A stretch of DNA of 34,097 nucleotides from RYN-425 sp035542755 (GTDB lineage Bacteria; Patescibacteriota; Saccharimonadia; Saccharimonadales; UBA10212): positions 1 to 34,097 of the forward strand of contig DATKKU010000032.1 in the NCBI GenBank assembly GCA_035542755.1. Direction: 5' to 3'. This document shows positions 28,394 through 34,097 of this stretch, one piece after another. The translations under genes and the position numbers were made by a program. Each line of letters starts with the position of its first letter. The first letter of the stretch is position 1. The notes beneath the pieces are model-generated. The model ran no database searches and was not told where the DNA came from. It worked only from the letters and a program-made list of their open reading frames with translations.

Positions 28394-29752
28394 ATGAAGA
28401 TAGCAATTGTTGGCTGGGGCTTGGAAGGTCAGAGCGCCTACGGGTTTTTTGGCCCAGAGCATGAATATTTGATTGTTAATGAAGAACCCCGGGACGACTT
28501 TCCGGCTGAGACTGAAAAGATTAAGCTTCAGTTTGTTGATAAGCCCCGGCAGCCAGGGCTGACCGGCAATGTTGGCGACCTAAGTTACCTTGAGGGCATA
28601 GAGGCTTACGACAAAATTGTCTACACTCCAACTGTGCGTAAAAATCTAGAGAAAGTCTTTGCCGCTGATAGTCCTTTTTGGTCAAAGGCGACTACCAACC
28701 AGCACATATTTTTTGAAACTGTAGAAACTAAAAATATCATTGGTGTTACCGGCACTAAGGGCAAGGGCACAACCTCTACCCTAATTACCAAATTTCTTGA
28801 GGCTTCCGGTAAAAAAGTCCACCTTGGCGGCAACGTTGGGCGCGCCGTACTGGACTTTGTGCGCGAGGTCCAGCAGGACGACTGGGTAGTTTTGGAACTG
28901 GCTAACTTTCAGCTTTATAAATTTCCTTATAGCCCGCACATCGGCGTTTGTCTAATGTTGGTAGAGGAGCACATGGAGTGGCACCCTGATATGGAAGATT
29001 ACGTTGATGCCAAGGCCAATATATTTAGGTGGCAAACGGCTGGTGATGTCGCCGTTTATTTGAGTGGCAACCGTTACTGCGAGCAAATTTCTAAGCTGTC
29101 CAAAGGCAAAAAAGTTCCATTTTATAAGAACCCCGGTGCCTATGTACGCGATGACGGCCAAATAGTGGTTGGCAAGGATGAGACACAGATAATTGATAAG
29201 GGCGAGGTAAAGTTACTCGGCGAGCACAACTTGCAGAATGTTTGCGCGGCGATTACGGCCGTCTGGCAAATAGAACAAAAACCAGAGGTTTTGGCTAGTG
29301 TACTGAAGTCTTTTGGCGGCTTAGAGCACCGGCTGGAGTTTGTACGCGAACTTAGCGGGGTCAAATACTATAATGACTCCTTCGGAACTACACCAGATAC
29401 AACGATCGTCGCCATGGACAGCTTTGCTCAGCCGCTAGTGCTAATCGTCGGTGGCCATGACAAGGAGGCCGACTACGAGACGCTGGCCACCGAGATTATA
29501 AAACGCAGTCCCCGCCACGTTATCGCCATTGGGCAAATTGCCGACAGAATCTCTACGGCTCTGCGAAAGGCCGGCTTTAACGATATAACCTATGGGCTCA
29601 ACACAATGCCAGAAATTGTCGCCGAAGCCCACAAGTTAGCTAAACCGGGCGACGTTGTCTTGCTATCGGCGGCAACATCTAGCTTTGGACTATTTAAAGA
29701 CTATAAAGACCGCGGTGACCAGTTTAAGCAAGCTGTGCGAGCACTCGCTTGA
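28394..29752 (+). CDS. murD: UDP-N-acetylmuramoyl-L-alanine--D-glutamate ligase (MurD)
   Basis: Adds D-glutamate to UDP-MurNAc-L-Ala in peptidoglycan precursor synthesis. Seen: an N-terminal Rossmann start MKIAIVGWGLEGQSA, the ATP loop GVTGTKGKGTTS, the central FQLYKF/EEHMEWH region, NLQNVCAAITA and YYNDSFGTTPDTT plus the C-terminal DKEADYETL. The frame is open from 28367, but ATG 28394 is the right start: it gives the normal N-terminus and is exactly where the leader element ends. At 452 aa the length is normal. Its 3' end overlaps murI (opposite strand) by 29 bp. MurD and MurI share D-glutamate as substrate and product. Confidence 0.93.
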   Translation: MKIAIVGWGLEGQSAYGFFGPEHEYLIVNEEPRDDFPAETEKIKLQFVDKPRQPGLTGNVGDLSYLEGIEAYDKIVYTPTVRKNLEKVFAADSPFWSKATTNQHIFFETVETKNIIGVTGTKGKGTTSTLITKFLEASGKKVHLGGNVGRAVLDFVREVQQDDWVVLELANFQLYKFPYSPHIGVCLMLVEEHMEWHPDMEDYVDAKANIFRWQTAGDVAVYLSGNRYCEQISKLSKGKKVPFYKNPGAYVRDDGQIVVGKDETQIIDKGEVKLLGEHNLQNVCAAITAVWQIEQKPEVLASVLKSFGGLEHRLEFVRELSGVKYYNDSFGTTPDTTIVAMDSFAQPLVLIVGGHDKEADYETLATEIIKRSPRHVIAIGQIADRISTALRKAGFNDITYGLNTMPEIVAEAHKLAKPGDVVLLSAATSSFGLFKDYKDRGDQFKQAVRALA

Positions 29753-30371
29753 GTTGAGACACCACGGCATCCTCGGGCTGTAGTACCGTGGCTCGGCCGG
29801 CCGCAATTTGGTTTATTTGCTGCTCTATCCAGTGGTAGTGAGTGCAGCCCAGCACGATTTGGTCGGCACCCCGAGCAATGACCGAATCTATAATTTCTGC
29901 GATTTTGTCGCGGTCAACACCGTTATTTTCTACCATCGTGGCCCAATCACTACAGTCCGGCTCCAAAACCTTAACACCTTTGGCATACTGTCGCTTTAAC
30001 CAGGCGTAACGTTGACTAGATAGAGTTCGCGGCGTGGCGCAGACGGCAATTATCCCACTTTTAGTCGCCGCGGCAGCCGGTTTGACCATCGGTTCAATGC
30101 CAACCATCGGCACCTCAAACTCACTACGCAAACAATCTATCAGGTTGGTGGTTACGGTATTGCAAGCAACCACAATAATTTGGCAGCCGTCAGCAACAAA
30201 GCTCTTAAAAATCGGCTTCACATAGCCGTAGATTTCGTCAATTGATTTGGTGCCATATGGTAGATGCGTCTTGTCATCTTTATAGTCAATTTCCAGCTCT
30301 GGCATGGTTTTTGCGATAGCCTGAACCACCGCTAGCCCACCTACCCCGCTATCAAAAACGCCTATCTTCAT
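29724..30371 (-). CDS. murI: Glutamate racemase (MurI)
   Basis: Makes D-glutamate for MurD. The start MKIGVFDSGVGGL, the first catalytic Cys in VVACNTVTTN and the second in LGCTHYHW are all present. At 215 aa it is shorter than most racemases (about 260), with the loss in the middle region; both catalytic cysteines remain. Its ATG overlaps the folD stop by 4 bp, so it is in an operon with folD, and its 3' end overlaps murD tail to tail. Confidence 0.92.
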   Translation of the reverse strand: MKIGVFDSGVGGLAVVQAIAKTMPELEIDYKDDKTHLPYGTKSIDEIYGYVKPIFKSFVADGCQIIVVACNTVTTNLIDCLRSEFEVPMVGIEPMVKPAAAATKSGIIAVCATPRTLSSQRYAWLKRQYAKGVKVLEPDCSDWATMVENNGVDRDKIAEIIDSVIARGADQIVLGCTHYHWIEQQINQIAAGRATVLQPEDAVVSQLKRVLAQLA

Positions 30372-31171
30372 TTTTGACCGCTGGCTGCCAGGATGACGTT
30401 TTCAAACAAGGCACAGACCGTCAATGGACCAACTCCACCTTTTTCAGGGGTCAGCGTTAAGTCTTGGCGCGCATAAACCTCCGGCGCCAAGTCTCCGACA
30501 GTTTTACCGGATTCACTGGCTACCCCGGCGTCAACTACTACCGCTCCCTGCTTAATCATATCCGGGTATAAAACTGCTGGACTGCCCGTTGCCGTAATAA
30601 TAACGTCGGCATCTTTGGTGTGGGCGGATAAGTCTTTGACCTCACGATCCAGTACTTCAACCTTATAGCCAGAAGCTTTTAATATCTTTTCCAGCGGAGC
30701 ACCAACTAGCTTTCCGCGCCCGATAAGCAGGATTTTTCTGCCCGTAAGGTCCACGTTATAACCAGCCAGTAACCACAGAATTGCCATTGGCGTAGCCGGT
30801 TCAAAAATAGACTTTTCACCAAGGGCATCAACGTCCTTGCCAGGCGCAACGGCGTTGACTATTTTGTCGGTTTCTTCTGGTCGCTCAAGCGGAAGCTGAA
30901 CAATGATACCGTGAACGCTATCGTCTTGGTTTAGAGTTTTTATAAGCTCCACGGCATCGTCTTGAGAGACGCGGTGGACCTCAACCTCAACCAAAATATC
31001 GGCCCCGTAAGCTTTCTTCATTTTTATGTAAACGTTGATTGCTGGGTGGTCAATGGTAAGCACTATTGCCAATTTTGGATGGATGTTGGCAGTTTGCAGT
31101 AAAGCCCTGACTTGTTTCGCCTGGCGCTGCTTTATGAATCCTGCTAATTCTGTACCATTGAGTAATTTCAT
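30368..31171 (-). CDS. folD: Methylenetetrahydrofolate dehydrogenase/cyclohydrolase (FolD)
   Basis: Interconverts 5,10-methylene- and 10-formyl-tetrahydrofolate with NADP. Seen: YIKMKKAYG (catalytic Lys region), GIIVQLPLERP, KDVDALGE, the dinucleotide loop LIGRGKLVGAPL, ATGSPAVL and the C-terminal PEKGGVGPLT. Length 267 aa is slightly short. The GRGKLVG loop replaces the usual GRSxxVG (Ser to Gly), a small change in the cofactor site. ATG 31171 with tRNA-Lys just upstream (31179); the two may share a promoter. Confidence 0.95.
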   Translation of the reverse strand: MKLLNGTELAGFIKQRQAKQVRALLQTANIHPKLAIVLTIDHPAINVYIKMKKAYGADILVEVEVHRVSQDDAVELIKTLNQDDSVHGIIVQLPLERPEETDKIVNAVAPGKDVDALGEKSIFEPATPMAILWLLAGYNVDLTGRKILLIGRGKLVGAPLEKILKASGYKVEVLDREVKDLSAHTKDADVIITATGSPAVLYPDMIKQGAVVVDAGVASESGKTVGDLAPEVYARQDLTLTPEKGGVGPLTVCALFENVILAASGQK

Positions 31172-31178
31172 ATATAAA

Positions 31179-31255
31179 TGGAGGGCCAGGAGGGACTTGA
31201 ACCCTCGACATTCTGCTTAAGAGGCAGACGCTCTAACCAGCTGAGCTACTGGCCC
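31179..31255 (-). tRNA. tRNA-Lys (CUU)
   Basis: Minus-strand cloverleaf: acceptor GGGCCAG/CTGGCCC, D-arm GCTC/GAGC, anticodon stem TCTGC/GCAGA with loop CTCTTAA (anticodon CTT), T-arm GAGGG/CCCTC with TTCAAGT, and CCA encoded after an unusual U discriminator. It is transcribed from a promoter 140 nt upstream through a three-hairpin leader and lies eight nt before folD. Confidence 0.93.
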
Positions 31256-31375
31256 TTGTCGGAATCAACATGCCGGCTTTGGTAAGCGCGTCATACTTGC
31301 TTAACCAAGCCTCTGGTTGCTTCCTCCTCTCAATTTTACAAAAACTGCTAAAGCGGGTTTTTATAAAATTGGTAA
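31256..31375 (-). other. Three-hairpin leader directly upstream of tRNA-Lys
   Basis: Homologous to the tmRNA leader (10858-10980). Hairpin 1 has AATTTTATAAAAA/TTTTTGTAAAATT arms; the GAGAGGAGGAAGC linker is identical; hairpin 2 has a different sequence (GGCTTTGGTAAGC/GCTTAACCAAGCC) but still pairs; hairpin 3 is TGTTG-ATTC-CGACA. Differences from the tmRNA copy keep or restore pairing in each hairpin. Confidence 0.75.
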
Positions 31376-31392
31376 AGAAAATGAACCACCAA

Positions 31393-31421
31393 ATACTAGC
31401 ACGACCACCCCTGTTTGTAAA
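31393..31421 (-). promoter_or_regulatory. tRNA-Lys promoter
   Basis: Minus strand: -35 TTTACA (31421-31416), 17-nt spacer, extended -10 TGC-TAGTAT (hexamer 31398-31393). The predicted start near 31386 includes the whole hairpin leader in the transcript. Confidence 0.8.
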
Positions 31422-31425
31422 CTGA

Positions 31426-31441
31426 TGGTAAGATTAGAAGC
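31426..31441 (+). promoter_or_regulatory. Extended -10 of a leaderless 5-FCL transcript
   Basis: TGG-TAAGAT (hexamer 31429-31434) ends seven nt before ATG 31442. No SD. Confidence 0.5.
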
Positions 31442-31942
31442 ATGAACCAGGATAAGAAATTACTACGAACTTGGTTAAAGTCCAAGCGCCTGGCCATGGA
31501 CCGGGCAGCGATTGAAGTTCAAAGTAAGGCCATTAACCAAAGACTCATTGAACTGCTTAACTTTGGTAGTTTTAAACGGGTTCATTGCTACCGGGCAATC
31601 GCTTCGCTAAACGAAGTGGACACCGAGCGGTTTATAAACTTTATAAAGCAAAACCACCCTGACACGAGCTTGGACATACAGGAGCAATCGGCTACCCCCG
31701 CTGCGGCTGACAAGCTATATGAGCTTGTAATAGTCCCGGTTTTGGGTTTTGACCGAAAGATGAATCGCCTTGGTTGGGGCGGGGGTTGGTACGACCAGCT
31801 TCTCGCCACTCAGCCAAAGGCTCTAAAGATTGGCCTATGTCCTCAGTCCGGGCTGGTTGCTAAGGGCCTGCCGGCCGAGCCGCACGATGTGCCGCTAGAC
31901 ATGGTAATTACGGAGGAGGCTATAATAAAAAGGTCATGGTAG
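31442..31942 (+). CDS. 5-formyltetrahydrofolate cyclo-ligase
   Basis: Converts 5-formyl-THF to 5,10-methenyl-THF using ATP and so feeds the pool that FolD handles. The family signatures VPVLGFDRKMNRLGWGGGWYD and PAEPHDVPLDMVITEE are clear. At 166 aa it is short but complete. The N-terminal KKLLRTWLKSKR is typical. It overlaps the CofE-like gene by 7 bp (ATG within the final Trp and stop codons), which couples the two. Confidence 0.93.
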   Translation: MNQDKKLLRTWLKSKRLAMDRAAIEVQSKAINQRLIELLNFGSFKRVHCYRAIASLNEVDTERFINFIKQNHPDTSLDIQEQSATPAAADKLYELVIVPVLGFDRKMNRLGWGGGWYDQLLATQPKALKIGLCPQSGLVAKGLPAEPHDVPLDMVITEEAIIKRSW

Positions 31943-32691
31943 TCACCGCTGTAAAAACTAGGAAGGTGCTGGCCGGCTCTTGCAGCTTAAACGAGCTTTT
32001 GGACGAAAGTTTAGGCGGGCTAGAAGAAAAAAGTGTTTTGGCCATAACTTCCAAAGTGGCCGCCATTTGCGAAAACCGAGTCGTGCCGATTGGCACAGTT
32101 GAAAAAGCAGAGCTTGTTAAGCGCGAGTCGGATTATTTTATAGACCCGAGCGTCAGCAAGTACAACATGAGCTTTACGATTAGCCACCACACTCTGGTGC
32201 CGGTGGCCGGTATAGACGAATCCAATGGCAATGGCAATTACGTGCTCTGGCCAGGGGATCCCCAAAAAACTGCTAATCAAGTCAGGGCTTACCTACAAAA
32301 ACGATTTGGCCTAAAAAACGTGGGCGTAATTTTAACGGACAGTACAGCTCGCCCTTTGCACTACGGTACCGAAGGCGTGGCAATTGGTTATAGCGGCTTT
32401 TCCTCGTCAAATAGTTATGTCGGGCAGCCTGACCTATTTGGTAGAGCATTTCAGGTAAGCATTGCAAATATTGTTGACGCGCTGGCTTCGGCAGCCGTTT
32501 TGGTGATGGGAGAAGGCACAGAGCAAACGCCCCTAGCGATTATTGAAGATGTGCCGGCCGTCAAATTCCAGGACCACGACCCGACGCCAGATGAACTCAA
32601 ACAGTTTTTCTTAGAGCATATGGAGGACGATTTGTTTGAGCCGTTTTTAAAAAATGCACCCTGGCAAAAGGGTGACCAAAAGCAAAAATAA
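31936..32691 (+). CDS. CofE-like putative folate gamma-glutamate ligase
   Basis: A 251-aa protein of the F420-0:gamma-glutamyl ligase (CofE/FbiB) fold. It shows LAITSKVAAICENR near the N-terminus, ESDYFIDPS, the SFTISHHTLVPVAGIDESNGNGNYVLWP metal/GTP region, GVILTDSTARPLHYGTEGVAIGY and the C-terminal VMGEGTEQTPLAII. No F420 synthesis gene is in the window, while FolD and 5-FCL are next door, so addition of glutamate to folates is the likelier role (inference). It overlaps 5-FCL. The GNAT gene follows after 8 nt. Confidence 0.88.
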   Translation: MVVTAVKTRKVLAGSCSLNELLDESLGGLEEKSVLAITSKVAAICENRVVPIGTVEKAELVKRESDYFIDPSVSKYNMSFTISHHTLVPVAGIDESNGNGNYVLWPGDPQKTANQVRAYLQKRFGLKNVGVILTDSTARPLHYGTEGVAIGYSGFSSSNSYVGQPDLFGRAFQVSIANIVDALASAAVLVMGEGTEQTPLAIIEDVPAVKFQDHDPTPDELKQFFLEHMEDDLFEPFLKNAPWQKGDQKQK

Positions 32692-32699
32692 GGGGAAGC

Positions 32700-33236
32700 A
32701 TGGGCAGTCAGCTTAGCCAAGAAAAGTACGTTGTCCGACGAGGACAAGCCAAGGATTTTATGCCCTACCTGGAAGTCTGCCAACTTGCCGCCGCCACCGC
32801 CTACTCTGATTACCCAGCTGACTCAGAACAAAATTTGTTTGGGCCAAAGCATTATTTTCATCAAACAATCATGCCATATTGGCAGGATATGGCCCAAAAC
32901 ACACCGACAAGTATGTGGTGGGTGGCAGAAGTTCTAAAGCCCCGGCCAAAAATTGTCGGGGGCATTGCCGTAAAAATTCACCCAGCGCACTACGAGGGCT
33001 TGGGTTTTTACGTTACACCGGAGTGGCAAAACCAGGGCATCGGCCAGACTTTATGGAAGGTTAGACAAAAACATGCCGGCGGACCACTATTTTTTGAAGT
33101 CTATGCCCACGCCAGCAGGACCATTTCTATGCACGAGAGGCACGGCGCAAAGCCAACCGGCAAGAAGCGGACAATCCATTGGGACAGCTGGCCAAAAGAC
33201 GTGCACTTAACCGCACTGGAGTATAAGCAAGCGTGA
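32700..33236 (+). CDS. GNAT-family N-acetyltransferase
   Basis: A 178-aa GNAT domain: VRRGQAKDFMPYLEVCQLA at the N-terminus, a strand IVGGIAVKIHP, the acyl-CoA loop GFYVTPEWQNQGIGQTLWKVR and a C-terminal YAHASRTISMHERHGAKPTGKKR motif typical of the family. The substrate is unknown. SD AGGGGA before ATG 32700. The stop overlaps the next start (GTGA). Confidence 0.88.
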   Translation: MGSQLSQEKYVVRRGQAKDFMPYLEVCQLAAATAYSDYPADSEQNLFGPKHYFHQTIMPYWQDMAQNTPTSMWWVAEVLKPRPKIVGGIAVKIHPAHYEGLGFYVTPEWQNQGIGQTLWKVRQKHAGGPLFFEVYAHASRTISMHERHGAKPTGKKRTIHWDSWPKDVHLTALEYKQA

Positions 33237-34012
33237 AAAAGCACGACTATGGAGTTTCAATGCTTATAACCAATGATTCCGGTAGTGACTTGTCGGCTAA
33301 AAAGGCGGATCTTTTGCGCGAGTCATCCAGCACCATAAAGGTGCCTATTCTGTTATTAGCATTAAAGGATATGGTGAGCAGACAGATACCGCTTGAGGCC
33401 CTCATGGACCGTAAGCAGCATCACAACACCAAGGGGTCAGGCATATTGAACTGGACTGACGCCAAATCATTCAACTTTGAAGCTTTGATAGAGACCACGC
33501 TGGTTTATAGCGACTGCCTGGCGACTAATATGCTGCTGGACTTTATCGGCGGCCAAAAGAGATTGAACGAGTGGTTAGCCGGTCAAGGTTTAATGACCAG
33601 GCTAGACTTACCCTATCTTCACTTTACCGGCAGTGAGGACTATATGCCAAAGGTCGGCACTACTTCAGCCCGGGAAATGTTGAGTCTGTATAAACAATTA
33701 GACAACCAGCCGTGGCCGAAGGATTATAAGGATTTGCTTAATCGTTCCATGAGTAATGTTCATGAGTCCTGGTTAGAACTAAATCTTCCGGGCAAACTAG
33801 AAAATTTTAAGCACAAAACCGGCTCAATGATTAACTGTGGGCCGATGGGAGAAACAGTTTATAACGCAGTCGGTTCTTTTGGGCACAATAATGCCAAGTA
33901 CTATTTTTGTCTATTGAGCCGCGACTTCTTGAACACCGATACGGACAAGTCAGAGAATAGTATGAAACAGTATCTAGCCACTAGTCTATTCGGGTCAGTG
34001 GCTGGCACCTGA
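33233..34012 (+). CDS. Class A beta-lactamase-like serine hydrolase, cytoplasmic
   Basis: A 259-aa protein with the penicillin-binding/beta-lactamase fold motifs: Ser33-Thr-Ile-Lys36 (SxxK), Ser93-Asp94-Cys95 in the SDN position, and Lys195-Thr-Gly197 (KTG). The usual Asn of SDN is Cys, and I cannot place the Glu166 that true beta-lactamases need. There is no signal peptide: the N-terminus MKKHDYGVSMLITNDSG starts straight in the domain. Function could be a peptidase or esterase rather than resistance. GTG start overlaps the GNAT stop, so the two are coupled. Confidence 0.8.
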   Translation: MKKHDYGVSMLITNDSGSDLSAKKADLLRESSSTIKVPILLLALKDMVSRQIPLEALMDRKQHHNTKGSGILNWTDAKSFNFEALIETTLVYSDCLATNMLLDFIGGQKRLNEWLAGQGLMTRLDLPYLHFTGSEDYMPKVGTTSAREMLSLYKQLDNQPWPKDYKDLLNRSMSNVHESWLELNLPGKLENFKHKTGSMINCGPMGETVYNAVGSFGHNNAKYYFCLLSRDFLNTDTDKSENSMKQYLATSLFGSVAGT

Positions 34013-34065
34013 TTTGGTACGCCTGAGAGTGTTCTAGTTATCATGCGCCCGCCCTGTGGTCTTGA

Positions 34066-34093
34066 CCATTTTGTTTGAGGATAAACAAAATGG
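34066..34093. other. Hairpin at the window edge
   Basis: Perfect 11-bp arms CCATTTTGTTT (34066-34076) and AAACAAAATGG (34083-34093) around GAGGAT. No U-run follows on either strand within the window. Confidence 0.5.
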
Positions 34094-34097
34094 AAAG

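Noticed and set aside
1..34097. CRISPR array, insertion sequence or replication origin
   Set aside because: No regularly spaced repeats, transposase, or DnaA-box cluster was seen on either strand.

Overview
The window looks like a chromosomal segment of a reduced-genome bacterium, most likely a Patescibacteria/CPR member close to Saccharibacteria. This rests on gene content and style, not on a search: short tightly packed genes, a lone one-carbon/folate set with a CofE-like 'folate gamma-glutamate ligase', a half-length MFS protein, many protein starts without a Shine-Dalgarno (SD), and UGA used as an ordinary stop. Most genes have intermediate GC. Four patches are clearly GC-richer: the left edge (1-370), 6.9-9.9 kb, 21.8-23.25 kb and 23.65-24.2 kb. 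In the protein-coding patches the genes have strong SD sequences and are bracketed by strong hairpins, so they look transferred or differently evolved.

Layout. 1-850: two tiny GC-rich genes and a structured intergenic stretch. 0.85-5.1 kb: a hypothetical gene, uppP, a minus-strand exported (probably copper-handling) operon, and a divergent ArsR/SRPBCC pair. 5.2-6.8 kb: a membrane-associated MutS-like ATPase. 6.9-9.9 kb: a complete minus-strand ubiquitin-like conjugation cassette (E2-like fusion, JAMM peptidase, E1/ThiF, Ubl). 10.0-11.1 kb: a plus-strand ncRNA candidate facing an unannotated but clear tmRNA on the minus strand. 11.1-19.4 kb: minus-strand housekeeping genes (MarR, rsmA, MFS, a DUF348/G5 lysozyme-like wall protein, uvrD/pcrA, a tail-anchored protein, tpiA, pgk). 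19.4-19.8 kb: tRNA-Glu plus a broken tRNA-Glu copy carrying an insert. 20.0-23.2 kb: two LPXTG surface paralogues and a GC-rich secreted PKD protein. 23.6-24.3 kb: a roughly 680-nt structured ncRNA candidate with its own promoter and terminator. 24.3-28.3 kb: a membrane histidine kinase, an acyltransferase/SpeD-like pair and a response regulator. 28.3-34 kb: murD, murI, folD, tRNA-Lys, 5-FCL, a CofE-like ligase, a GNAT and a serine beta-lactamase-like protein.

How it fits together. Cell-wall supply and remodelling (uppP, murD, murI, the lysozyme-like protein, LPXTG proteins), central glycolysis (tpiA, pgk), folate one-carbon metabolism (folD, 5-FCL, CofE-like) and translation quality control (tmRNA, rsmA, tRNAs) share the window. 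The standout system is the four-gene Ubl cassette: every catalytic motif is intact, the Ubl ends in Gly-Gly-Arg-Arg (so it needs trimming), and the E2-like domain is fused behind a long domain I do not recognise. Three regulatory patterns are also visible. At least seven host genes have a -10 box 6-8 nt before the start codon (leaderless mRNAs). A three-hairpin leader with compensatory changes precedes both tmRNA and tRNA-Lys. An 82-nt leader, a 25-codon ORF inside a covarying stem, precedes both murD and a tail-anchored protein gene. All boxes and pairings were read by eye; no alignment, folding or database search was run.
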